A stretch of DNA of 64,000 nucleotides from an uncultured Serinicoccus sp. (GTDB taxonomy: Bacteria > Actinomycetota > Actinomycetes > Actinomycetales > Dermatophilaceae), in NCBI RefSeq assembly GCF_947487915.1, contig NZ_CANKYH010000003.1, forward strand, positions 310,001 through 374,000. The letters run 5' to 3'. Below the pieces are notes generated by a model. It saw nothing but the letters and a program-made list of their open reading frames with translations, was not told where the DNA came from and made no database searches. Both the position numbers and the translations under genes were made by a program. The first letter of the stretch is position 1; each line of letters starts with the position of its first letter. This document shows positions 42,781 through 50,611 of this stretch, one piece after another.

Positions 42781-42963
42781 TAGGCTGACGCGCGTCGTGC
42801 AGACGAAGTCCGGTGAGAACCCGGCACTGTCCCGCAACGGTGGAGTCGCCTGAGCCTTCCTTCCAGGAGGAGCGTGGCGGCCGAGTCCGGTCGAACTGCC
42901 CGACGATCCGACACCACATGCCCTCGAGGACCTAGGGCCGGTTCGGACGGCGGACGCCCGTCC
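42781..42963 (+). promoter_or_regulatory. Cobalamin riboswitch with promoter
   Basis: TAGGCT (42781-42786) is a likely -10. The downstream RNA has the conserved AdoCbl-riboswitch elements: GTCCGGTGAGAACCCGGCAC followed by TGTCCCGCAACGGT, and the B12-box-like GAGTCCGGTCGAACTGCC (42883-42900). A GC hairpin GGACGG-N7-CCGTCC at 42945-42963 could serve as the expression platform. It stands 42 bases before the btuF start, so it should repress corrinoid uptake and assembly when adenosylcobalamin is plentiful. The exact boundaries are estimated. Confidence 0.88.
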
Positions 42964-43005
42964 CGTCGCTCGAGCGGAACCTCCCTCGACCGACAGGAGA
43001 CACCG

Positions 43006-44043
43006 ATGAGCATCCGTCCCCCCTTCCGTCTGGCCTGCGCCCTCGCGCTCGGCCTGACCCTCGCCGCGTGCGGCGGGGAGAGCACCGACAGCGCGTCCGA
43101 GGACAGTTCCGCCGAGCAGAGCGACGCCGGCTCCGAGGAGGCTGGCTCCGACGACGACACCGGCGACGAGGCCGGCTCCTCCGAGGACGCGGACGACACG
43201 GCTGCGGGCCCCGGCAGCTTCCCGGTCACCGTGGACACCGTCGCCGGTGAGGTGACGATCGAGGAGCAGCCGCAGCGGATCGTCTCGCTGTCCCCCTCGG
43301 CCACCGAGATCCTCTTCGCCATCGGCGCCGGCGACCAGGTCGTCGCCGCCGACGCCTTCTCCACCTACCCGGAGGAGGCACCGACCACCGAGCTGTCCGG
43401 ATACGAGCCCAACGTCGAGGCCATCGCCGGCTACGAGCCCGACCTGGTCGTCATCTCCGGGGACACGGCCGACCTCACCGCCTCCCTCGAGGCGCTGGAC
43501 ATCCCCGTCATCGACAACCCGGCCCCGACGACCATCGAGGACGGCTGGGACGGCATGGCCATGCTCGGCATCGCGACAGGCCACCCCGACGAGACCGCCG
43601 ACACGGTCGCCGACCTGCGCCAGCAGGTGGAGGAGGCCTTCGCTGACGCCCCCGAGGGGGTCGAGGGCCTGCGGGTCTACCACGAGCTGGACGACACCTT
43701 CTTCTCGGCGAGCAGCAACAGCTTCATCGGCGACGTCTACGACCAGTTCGGCGCGGTCAACATCGCCGACGAGGCGGACGCCGACGGCACCGGCTACCCG
43801 CAGCTGACCGAGGAGGCCATCATCGAGGCCGACCCGCAGCTCATCGTCATCACCGACCAGGTGTCCTACACCGCCGAGGACGTCGCGAACCGTCCCGGCT
43901 GGTCCGAGGTCGCCGCGGTCCAGAACGACAACATCGTCACCGTCTCGGCCGACATCTCCTCCCGCTGGGGCCCGCGCCTGCCGCAGCTGGTGAGCACCCT
44001 CGCCGACGCCCTGACGCAGGTGGACGAGCCGGCGAACGGCTGA
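43006..44043 (+). CDS. btuF: Corrinoid ABC transporter substrate-binding lipoprotein
   Basis: 345 residues. Lipobox LAAC (Cys about 22), then about 45 residues of Ser/Asp/Glu-rich linker. The binding domain is BtuF-like/class III: PQRIVSLSPSATEILFAIGAG at its start, YEPDLVVISGD, and the C-terminal DPQLIVITDQ and VSADISSRWGPRLPQL. The riboswitch directly upstream and the btuC/btuD genes behind make corrinoids the likely ligand. AGGAG lies about six bases before ATG 43006. Confidence 0.87.
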   Translation: MSIRPPFRLACALALGLTLAACGGESTDSASEDSSAEQSDAGSEEAGSDDDTGDEAGSSEDADDTAAGPGSFPVTVDTVAGEVTIEEQPQRIVSLSPSATEILFAIGAGDQVVAADAFSTYPEEAPTTELSGYEPNVEAIAGYEPDLVVISGDTADLTASLEALDIPVIDNPAPTTIEDGWDGMAMLGIATGHPDETADTVADLRQQVEEAFADAPEGVEGLRVYHELDDTFFSASSNSFIGDVYDQFGAVNIADEADADGTGYPQLTEEAIIEADPQLIVITDQVSYTAEDVANRPGWSEVAAVQNDNIVTVSADISSRWGPRLPQLVSTLADALTQVDEPANG

Positions 44044-44056
44044 GACGGCATACCCC

Positions 44057-45136
44057 ATGACGACCCGCACCCACGCGCCCGCCGATGCGCTCGACGAGGC
44101 CGCCGAGCGCGCCTTCCGGCTCTCGGTGCCCGCGCTGCTGGGCTGCACGGCCCTGCTGCTCCTCGCGATCCTGGCCTCGGCCACGCAGGGGGCGGCGGGG
44201 CTGCCGGTCGAGGGGGTGGTCCGGGCGCTCGTCGGGGCGCTGCCCGGGGTCGAGCTGACGCAGACCCTCAGCACCGCCCAGGAGGCGGTGCTGTGGCAGA
44301 TCCGGCTGCCGCGCACCATCCTCGCCGCGCTCGTCGGGGCCAGCCTGGCCATGGCCGGCGCGGGCTACCAGGGCGTCTTCCGCAACCCCCTGGCCGACCC
44401 CTACCTGCTCGGCGTCTCGGCGGGGGCCGGGCTCGGGGCGGTCCTCGCGCTCGGCTTCGGGCTGGACCTGGCGTGGGGGCCGATCGCCGCGCTGCCGATG
44501 GCCGCCTTCATCGGGGCCGTCCTCGCGGTCACCGGCTCGGTCCTGGTGGCGCGCGGTTCCTTCCGTGACCCGGCGACCCTGCTGCTGGCGGGGGTCGCCA
44601 TGGCGGCGCTCTTCTCCGCCACCCAGACGTATGCCCTCACCCGGCTCGACGAGACCCGCGCCCGCGAGGTGCTCAGCTGGCTGTTCGGCCGGCTCGCGAC
44701 GCACGGCTGGGGGCCGGTGACGCTGCTGCTCCCCTACGTGCTGCTCGCCGGGGCGGTGCTGTGGCTGCACGCGCGCCACCTCGACGTCCTGCGCCTCGGC
44801 GACGACGAGGCCCGCTCGCTCGGCCTCTCCCCCGCCCGGTCCCGGCTCGTCGTGGTCGGCGCGGCGACGCTCATCACGGCGGCCGCGGTGTCGGTCAGCG
44901 GGCTCATCGCCTTCGTCGGGCTGGTCACGCCGCACCTGGTCCGGCTGCTCGTGGGCCACTCCTACCGCCTCATCGTGCCGCTGTCGGCGATCCTCGGCGC
45001 CGCCTTCCTCGCGACCGTCGACATCGGCGCCCGCACCCTCGTCGCCCCGGCCGAGCTGCCGGTCGGCGTCATCACCGCCTTCGTCGGCGCCCCCTTCTTC
45101 TGCGTCGTCCTGTGGCGCCGGAAGGCCGACTCGTGA
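44057..45136 (+). CDS. btuC: Corrinoid ABC transporter permease (FecCD/BtuC family)
   Basis: 359 residues, about ten helices. BtuC hallmarks: IRLPRTILAALVGASLAMAGAGYQGVFRNPLADPYLLGVSAGAGLG (given here in the order seen, residues about 78-123, motif positions only) and LAFVG-like SGLIAFVGLVTPHLVRLLVGH before the last helices, the ATPase-contact site. The gene lies 13 bases after btuF and overlaps btuD by four bases. A hydrophilic N-terminus of about 25 residues precedes helix 1. Confidence 0.9.
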   Translation: MTTRTHAPADALDEAAERAFRLSVPALLGCTALLLLAILASATQGAAGLPVEGVVRALVGALPGVELTQTLSTAQEAVLWQIRLPRTILAALVGASLAMAGAGYQGVFRNPLADPYLLGVSAGAGLGAVLALGFGLDLAWGPIAALPMAAFIGAVLAVTGSVLVARGSFRDPATLLLAGVAMAALFSATQTYALTRLDETRAREVLSWLFGRLATHGWGPVTLLLPYVLLAGAVLWLHARHLDVLRLGDDEARSLGLSPARSRLVVVGAATLITAAAVSVSGLIAFVGLVTPHLVRLLVGHSYRLIVPLSAILGAAFLATVDIGARTLVAPAELPVGVITAFVGAPFFCVVLWRRKADS

Positions 45137-45972
45137 CCACCCGCCGGCTGCACCCCGCCCATGCCCTGCGCGCCCGCGACGTGCGGGTCTCCTTCGCCGG
45201 CAGCGAGGTCGTCGCCGGGGTCGACCTGGACCTGCGGGCCGGTGAGTGGCTCGGTCTCATCGGGCCCAACGGCTCGGGCAAGTCGACGTTCCTGCGCTCC
45301 CTGGTGCGCCTCGTCCCGCGCACCGGCACCGTCGAGCGCGGCGACGGCACCCCGCCCGGCCCGACCGACCTCTCCCTCATGCCCCAGTCTCCCGAGCTGC
45401 CGCCGGGGATGCCCGTGGTCGAGTACGTCCTGCTCGGTCGCACCGCCCACCTCGGCTGGCTCTCCATGGAGTCGCGCGCCGACCGGCGCATCGCCACCGA
45501 CGTGCTGCGCCGCCTCGGGCTCGCGTCGTTCGCCAGCCGCCCGGTCCGCAGCCTGTCCGGCGGGGAGGCGCAGCGGGTCGTCATCGCCCGCGCGCTGGTG
45601 CAGCAGAGCCCGGTCCTGCTGCTCGACGAGCCGACCAGCGCCCTCGACGTGGGCCACCAGGTCGAGGTGCTCGAGCTCGTCGACGAGCTGCGTCGCGAGG
45701 ACGGCCTGACCGTGGTGGCGGCCATGCACGACCTCGGGATGGCGGCGCGGTATGCCGACCGCCTCCTCCTCCTCGAGCGCGGCGCCCCGGTGGCGCTCGG
45801 CACCCCCGAGGACGTCCTCGAGGACACCCTGCTCAGCCGGGTCTACCACCACCCGGTGCACGTCCACCGGCTCGACGGCCACCTCGTCGTGCTCCCGCAG
45901 GCGCGGGCACCGCATACCCCCGTCTCGGCGCCCACCCCCCTGCCCGCCAGGAACACCACGGAGGTCTCGTGA
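45133..45972 (+). CDS. btuD: Corrinoid ABC transporter ATPase
   Basis: 279 residues. Walker A GPNGSGKST, Q-loop at LMPQSPELP, signature LSGGEAQRV, Walker B VLLLDEPTSALD and switch H in AAMHDLG. GTG 45133 overlaps the btuC stop (GTGA). The C-terminal 40 residues extend past the switch and end just before cobO, again overlapping (GTGA). It energises the BtuC permease. Confidence 0.9.
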   Translation: MTTRRLHPAHALRARDVRVSFAGSEVVAGVDLDLRAGEWLGLIGPNGSGKSTFLRSLVRLVPRTGTVERGDGTPPGPTDLSLMPQSPELPPGMPVVEYVLLGRTAHLGWLSMESRADRRIATDVLRRLGLASFASRPVRSLSGGEAQRVVIARALVQQSPVLLLDEPTSALDVGHQVEVLELVDELRREDGLTVVAAMHDLGMAARYADRLLLLERGAPVALGTPEDVLEDTLLSRVYHHPVHVHRLDGHLVVLPQARAPHTPVSAPTPLPARNTTEVS

Positions 45973-46562
45973 ACGACGACAGCAGCACCGGCGAGCACGG
46001 CGAGCCGCGCACGAAGCGGCCCTACGACCGGCGCGAGCTGCGTTCGGCGCCCTCGCTCGTCTTGGTCACCACCGGGCACGGCAAGGGCAAGTCGACCGCG
46101 GCCTTCGGGACGCTGCTGCGCAGCCGGGGACGGGACTGGCCCACCGCGTGCGTGCAGTTCCTCAAGTCCGGGAAGTGGCGCACCGGCGAGGAGGCGATGC
46201 TGCGCCAGCTGGGGGTGCAGTGGTTCAGCGCGGGCGACGGCTTCTCCTGGGACAGCACCGACCTGGACGAGAGCCGGGCCAAGGCGGTGGCGGCGTGGGA
46301 CTTCAGCGCCGGGCTCATCGCCGCGGGCGAGCACCGGATGATCATGCTCGACGAGATCTCCTACCCGATGAACTGGGGGTGGATCGAGGTCGAGGCGGTC
46401 GTCGAGGCGCTGCGCGGCCGTCCGGAGGACGTCAGCGTCTTCCTCACCGGCCGGGAGATGCCGCAGCCGGTGATCGACGTCGCCGACACGGTCACCGAGA
46501 TGGTGGCGGTCAAGCACGCCTTCCAGCAGGGGATCCGGGCGCGGCGCGGGATCGACTACTAG
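45969..46562 (+). CDS. cobO: Cob(I)yrinic acid a,c-diamide adenosyltransferase
   Basis: 197 residues, full-length BtuR/CobO. P-loop VTTGHGKGKSTAAFG (residues about 33-47), VQFLKSG with the conserved Lys, and the ATP-base segment LDEISYPMNWGWIE. It attaches the 5'-deoxyadenosyl group of ATP to Co(I) corrinoids, allowing imported incomplete corrinoids to enter the assembly route. GTG start overlaps btuD. The stop abuts the GTG of cobQ with no gap. Confidence 0.93.
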   Translation: MNDDSSTGEHGEPRTKRPYDRRELRSAPSLVLVTTGHGKGKSTAAFGTLLRSRGRDWPTACVQFLKSGKWRTGEEAMLRQLGVQWFSAGDGFSWDSTDLDESRAKAVAAWDFSAGLIAAGEHRMIMLDEISYPMNWGWIEVEAVVEALRGRPEDVSVFLTGREMPQPVIDVADTVTEMVAVKHAFQQGIRARRGIDY

Positions 46563-48191
46563 GTGGGCGCGCTGCTCGTCGCCGGTGCCACCAGCGGCGC
46601 CGGCAAGTCCACGGTCACCGCGGCGCTCTGCCGCGCCCTCGTCCGCCGCGGCGTCGACGTCGCGCCGTTCAAGGCGCAGAACATGTCCAACCACAGCGCC
46701 GTCACCCCCGACGGCGGCGAGATCGGCCGGGCGCAGGCCATGCAGGCGCTCGCCGCCCGGGTCGAGACCGACCGCCGCATGGGGCCGGTCCTGCTCAAGC
46801 CGGCCGGGATGCGCTCGCACGTCGTCGTGCTCGGCGAGGAGGTCGCCGTCGACGACGCGGTGGGGTATGGCGCCCGCGCCCGCTCCCTGCGGCCGACCGT
46901 CCTCGACGCACTCACCTCGCTGCGGCGCGAGCACGCGGTCGTCGTCGCCGAGGGCGCCGGCGGCGCGGCCGAGACCAACCTGCTCGACCGGGACGTCGTC
47001 AACCTCCCGCTGGCGGCCGCCGCCGGCCTGCCCGCGGTGCTCGTCGTCGACATCGACCGCGGCGGCGCCTTCGCCGCGGCCTACGGCACCTGGGCGCTGC
47101 TGCCGCCGCGGTTGCGGTCCTGCCTGCGCGGGGTCGTCCTCAACGGGATGCGCGGCGACGTCTCCCTGCTCGAACCGGCGGTGCGCGACCTCGAGGCGCG
47201 CACCGGCATACCCGTCCTCGGCGTGCTCCCCCACCTGGGCGAGCACCTCATGCTCGGCGTCGAGGACTCCCTGGACCTGCGCGCAGCGGGTCGGCCCTCG
47301 CCCGGGGAGGGGTCGGGCGAGGGCCGCCCGCTGCGCGTGGGCGTGGTCGCGCTGCCGCACCTGGCCAACCCCTCCGACCTCGACCCGCTCGTCCTCGAGC
47401 CCTCGGTGGAGCTGCGGTGGGCGGCGCGGCCGGGTGACCTGCTGGACGTCGACCTGGTCCTCCTCCCCGGCACGCGGGCCACGGTCGCCGACCTCGCCTG
47501 GCTGCGCGAGCGGGGGCTCGCCGAGGCGATCGTGCGCCTGGCGCGGGAGGACGGCGGGCCGCACGTGCTCGGGATCTGCGGCGGCTACCAGATGCTCGGG
47601 TCGGAGATCGAGGACGACGGCGTCGAGGCGACCTCCCCCCACCCCGACCGAGCGCCGCGAATGGTTGTCCCCCACCCCGACCGAGCGCCGCAGATGGTTG
47701 TCCCCCACCCCGACCGAGCGCCGCAGATGGTTGTTCCCGCCCCAGCCGTGCCGGGGCTCGGCCTGTTGCCCGTGTCGACCCGTTTCGCCCGGCCCAAGGT
47801 GGTGCGCCGGGTACGCGGCCGGGTCTCGGGTGGGTCCTCGGTGGTGTCCGGCTACCAGATCCACCTCGGCCGCGTGGCCCCGCACGAGGGCGCCGTGCCC
47901 TGGCTGGACCTGCACGGCACCGGGGCCGAGGGGTGCCTCACCCCGGACCACCGGGTTCGCGGCACCACCGTGCACGGCGTGCTCGACGAGGACGCGCTGC
48001 GGCATGCCCTGCTGGGTGCGGTCGCGTCGGTCCGGGGGCGGGACTTTCACCCCTCGCCGGTGCCCTATGCCGACGCGCTCGACGCGCACCTGGAGCACCT
48101 CGCCGACTGGGTGGAGGAGCATCTCGACCTCGACGCCGTGCTGGCGCTGGCCGCGGAGGCGGTGCCGGTCGGGCAGGAGCCGGGATGGTGA
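46563..48191 (+). CDS. cobQ: Cobyric acid synthase with an in-frame repeat insertion
   Basis: 542 residues. N-terminal dethiobiotin-synthetase-like ATPase: GATSGAGKST and PFKAQNMSNHSAVT. C-terminal glutaminase: LGICGGYQMLG with nucleophile C339, and GYQIHLG further on. Reaction: ATP- and glutamine-dependent amidation of four carboxyls of adenosylcobyrinic diamide. Between the catalytic Cys region and VPGLGLLPV lie 33 extra residues (about 358-391), three copies of an 11-residue unit (PHPDRAPxMVV), encoded by a DNA repeat that is otherwise intergenic in this window. The position is a surface loop of the glutaminase domain, so activity may survive. The GTG start directly follows the cobO stop. 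Confidence 0.9.
   Translation: MGALLVAGATSGAGKSTVTAALCRALVRRGVDVAPFKAQNMSNHSAVTPDGGEIGRAQAMQALAARVETDRRMGPVLLKPAGMRSHVVVLGEEVAVDDAVGYGARARSLRPTVLDALTSLRREHAVVVAEGAGGAAETNLLDRDVVNLPLAAAAGLPAVLVVDIDRGGAFAAAYGTWALLPPRLRSCLRGVVLNGMRGDVSLLEPAVRDLEARTGIPVLGVLPHLGEHLMLGVEDSLDLRAAGRPSPGEGSGEGRPLRVGVVALPHLANPSDLDPLVLEPSVELRWAARPGDLLDVDLVLLPGTRATVADLAWLRERGLAEAIVRLAREDGGPHVLGICGGYQMLGSEIEDDGVEATSPHPDRAPRMVVPHPDRAPQMVVPHPDRAPQMVVPAPAVPGLGLLPVSTRFARPKVVRRVRGRVSGGSSVVSGYQIHLGRVAPHEGAVPWLDLHGTGAEGCLTPDHRVRGTTVHGVLDEDALRHALLGAVASVRGRDFHPSPVPYADALDAHLEHLADWVEEHLDLDAVLALAAEAVPVGQEPGW
47635..47733 (+). repeat. 33-bp tandem repeat array inside cobQ, locus 3
   Basis: Three units of exactly 33 bp (47635-47667, 47668-47700, 47701-47733), each ending GCCGCAGATGGTTG or GCCGCGAATGGTTG. 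Compared with locus 2 each unit has an extra T and GAGCG instead of GGGCG. The period of 33 keeps the cobQ frame; the 32-bp intergenic period would not. Confidence 0.95.
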
Positions 48192-48997
48192 GCACGGACG
48201 GGCCGAGCTTCCACGTCCACGGTGACGCGCGGGCGCTGGTCTGGGAGGTCCCGGCTGGCTGGGGGGCGCTGAGCTCGGCGTCCGTCGGCGGCGGGCTCGT
48301 GCGACCGCGATGGGTGACCAACCTCATGGTCGACGACCGTTTCGACCGGACGGACCTGGCCGCGTATGCCGACGAGCGGGCCGCCGAGCTGGGGCTCACC
48401 GGTCCGGGCACGACCCTGCTGACGGCGGCGGACGTGCGGCAGGTCGAGTCCGCCGAGGTGGAGGGGGTGCGGTGCTGGGCCACGGTCGGTGTGACCAAGC
48501 CGACCTGGGCGGTGGCGCCCGCCCGGGGAACGGACGCGCCGCACGAGGATCGACGACCGCGACCGGACGAACCTCGTCAGGGCCGGCGCCCGACCCCCGG
48601 CACGCCGCGTGGAGATCGTGTCGGCGAGGCCCCTCCGCCCCTGGGGACCATCAACGTCGTCGTCGCGCTGCCGGTGGCGCTGAGCCCGTCAGCGCTGGTG
48701 CAGGCCGTCGGGACGGTCACCGAGGCCAAGGCCCAGGTCCTCGTGCAGGCCGGGGTGCCGGGCACCGGCACCGCCAGCGACGCCGTCGTGGTCCTGTGCC
48801 CGGACGTCTTGGCGGTCCCGGAGGTTTCGGCGGCGACCCTCGGCGGGCCCGTCGAGGCGTTCGCCGGCGTGCGCTCGGTGTGGGGGCAGCGGGTCGCGCG
48901 GGCTGTGCACGCCGCGGTGGCGGCCGGGCTGGCGGCGCACCCGTGGCGGCCGCCCGCCGGGGACGGTGGTGCCGGCGGGGCCGGAGTGGTGTGGTGA
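48185..48997 (+). CDS. cbiZ: Adenosylcobinamide amidohydrolase
   Basis: 270 residues, CbiZ family: WVTNLMVDDRFDRTDLAAYA near residue 45, the central VGVTKPTWAVAPARG, GTINVVVALP, and SDAVVVLCP. It cleaves cobinamide to cobyric acid, the entry step for salvaging incomplete corrinoids. A hydrophilic Pro/Arg-rich insert of about 40 residues (about 112-152, DAPHEDRRPRPDEPRQGRRP and on) splits the usual core between the TWAVAP and GTIN segments. ATG 48185 overlaps the cobQ stop by seven bases. Confidence 0.87.
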   Translation: MVSTDGPSFHVHGDARALVWEVPAGWGALSSASVGGGLVRPRWVTNLMVDDRFDRTDLAAYADERAAELGLTGPGTTLLTAADVRQVESAEVEGVRCWATVGVTKPTWAVAPARGTDAPHEDRRPRPDEPRQGRRPTPGTPRGDRVGEAPPPLGTINVVVALPVALSPSALVQAVGTVTEAKAQVLVQAGVPGTGTASDAVVVLCPDVLAVPEVSAATLGGPVEAFAGVRSVWGQRVARAVHAAVAAGLAAHPWRPPAGDGGAGGAGVVW

Positions 48998-49023
48998 GCA
49001 TGCCTCCCGGCCGCCGGTCGGCC

Positions 49024-49091
49024 ACTCCTGCGCAGAAGGTGCTCCGCTGCGGTGATGCATCACGACACAGGAACCCTTTCTGCGTAGGAGT
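49024..49091. repeat. 68-bp imperfect palindrome with GTGATGCATCAC core
   Basis: A perfect 12-bp centre (49052-49063) is flanked by 28-base arms that match at about 20 of 28 positions; the outer 14 bases (ACTCCTGCGCAGAA / TTCTGCGTAGGAGT) have one mismatch. It fills the cbiZ-cbiB gap. In RNA it would form a long stem. It looks like a copy of a dispersed palindromic element or an intra-operon processing/attenuation hairpin. Confidence 0.8.
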
Positions 49092-49110
49092 CGCGGGGGG
49101 TGGCTCGACG

Positions 49111-50085
49111 ATGGCGCGCCGGGGGCTGGGGGTCGCGGCCGGGTTGCTCCTCGACCGGGCGCTCGGTGAGCCGCCGGACGCCTGGCACCCGGTGGCGTGG
49201 TTCGGGACGGCCATGGGCCGCGTCGAGCGCCTCACCTACGCCGACCGCCGCCTCGCCGGAGCCGGGTATGCCGTCGCCGGCGCCGGCCTGGGCGCTCTCG
49301 TCGGTGCGGCGCTGGCCCGGCTCGGCCCGGCCGGCCTGGCCACCGCGGTCGGGGTGGCGAGCGCCGGACGGATGCTGCGGCATACCTCCGGGCAGATCGA
49401 GGCGAGGCTCGTCGCCGGGGACCTGGACGGCGCCCGGGAGCGCCTGCCCTGGCTCGTCGGACGCGACCCGCGCGGCCTGGACGAGGCCGGCGTCAGCGCC
49501 GCCGTCGTCGAGTCGCTCGCCGAGAACACCGTCGACGCCGTCGTCGCGCCGGCGGTCTGGGGGTTGCTCGCCGGGGCGCCGGGGGTCCTGGTGCACCGGG
49601 CGGTCAACACGATGGACGCGATGGTCGGGCACCGCAGCCCGAGGTATGCCCGCTTCGGCACCGCCGCCGCGCGCGCCGACGACGTCATGGCCTGGGTGCC
49701 GGCCCGGGTCTTCGCCGGGCTCGTCGCGCTGGATACCGGCCTCGGCACGCTCGTCGGGGCCCTGCGCAGGCAGCCGCCCACGGGACCTTCGGCCCGCACG
49801 GTCCTCGCGACGGTGCGGCGGGACGCGCCGGCCCATCCCTCCCCCAACGCCGGGGTCGCCGAGAGCGCGGTCGCGGGGGCGCTCGGCGTGCAGCTCGGCG
49901 GTCCGCTGATGTATGCCGGTCGCCGCGAGGACCGGCCCACCCTCGGCTCCGGCCCGCGGCCCGGTCCGGCGGACATCAGGCGGGCGCGCCGGCTCGTCGA
50001 CCGGGTGGAGGGCGCCGTCGTGCTCCTCGCCGTGGCACTCTGGGCGGCGGACCGTGGCCGAGCCTCGAGGAGGAGACCCCGATGA
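49111..50085 (+). CDS. cbiB: Adenosylcobinamide-phosphate synthase
   Basis: 324 residues, polytopic. Family landmarks: LLLDRALGEPPDAWHPVAWFG near the N-terminus, SAAVVESLAENTVDAVVAPAVWGL, RAVNTMDAMVGHRSPRYARFG and HPSPNAGVAESAVAGALGVQLGG. It condenses adenosylcobyric acid with aminopropanol (phosphate). Open frame continues upstream through the palindrome, but ATG 49111 fits family starts. Stop overlaps cobU (ATGA). Also called CobD in the aerobic pathway nomenclature. Confidence 0.9.
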   Translation: MARRGLGVAAGLLLDRALGEPPDAWHPVAWFGTAMGRVERLTYADRRLAGAGYAVAGAGLGALVGAALARLGPAGLATAVGVASAGRMLRHTSGQIEARLVAGDLDGARERLPWLVGRDPRGLDEAGVSAAVVESLAENTVDAVVAPAVWGLLAGAPGVLVHRAVNTMDAMVGHRSPRYARFGTAAARADDVMAWVPARVFAGLVALDTGLGTLVGALRRQPPTGPSARTVLATVRRDAPAHPSPNAGVAESAVAGALGVQLGGPLMYAGRREDRPTLGSGPRPGPADIRRARRLVDRVEGAVVLLAVALWAADRGRASRRRPR

Positions 50086-50606
50086 CGCTCACCTTCCTCA
50101 CCGGCGGTGCGCGCAGCGGCAAGTCGGCGCTCGCCGTCCGACGCGCGCAGCACAGCGGGCGACCGGTCGTCTTCGTCGCCACCGGGCAGGCCGGGGACGA
50201 GGAGATGGCCGACCGGATCACCCGCCACCAGGCCGAGCGCCCCGAGGGGTGGAGCACCGTCGAGGCACCCGTCGACCTGGTCGACGCCTGCACGGCGCTC
50301 GACCCCGGGGCCTGCGTCGTCGTCGACTGCCTCAGCCTGTGGGTCTCCAACCTCATGGAGCACGGCGACGAGGAGGCGGCCACGCTCGACCGGGCCCGGG
50401 CCCTGGCGGGGTGGGCGGCAGCCTACGACGGCAGCGTCATCGTCGTGACCAACGAGGTCGGGCTCGGGATCGTCCCCATGCACCCGGTGGCGAGGGGATA
50501 CCGTGACCGTCTGGGCCGGGTCAACGCCGTCCTGGCCCGGGATGCCGGTCTGGCCCAGCTCGTCGTGGCCGGACGCACCCTGACCCTCGACCCGCAGGAG
50601 GACTGA
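50082..50606 (+). CDS. cobU: Adenosylcobinamide kinase / guanylyltransferase
   Basis: 174 residues. P-loop FLTGGARSGKSALAV, RITRHQAERP with the guanylylated His, and VVVDCLSLWVSNLM as Walker B, all in CobU order. VTNEVGLGIVPMHPVARGYRDRLGRVNA is the conserved C-terminal block. Converts adenosylcobinamide (phosphate) to the GDP derivative. GAGGAG lies about seven bases before ATG 50082. Confidence 0.93.
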   Translation: MTLTFLTGGARSGKSALAVRRAQHSGRPVVFVATGQAGDEEMADRITRHQAERPEGWSTVEAPVDLVDACTALDPGACVVVDCLSLWVSNLMEHGDEEAATLDRARALAGWAAAYDGSVIVVTNEVGLGIVPMHPVARGYRDRLGRVNAVLARDAGLAQLVVAGRTLTLDPQED

Positions 50607-50611
50607 ACCCC

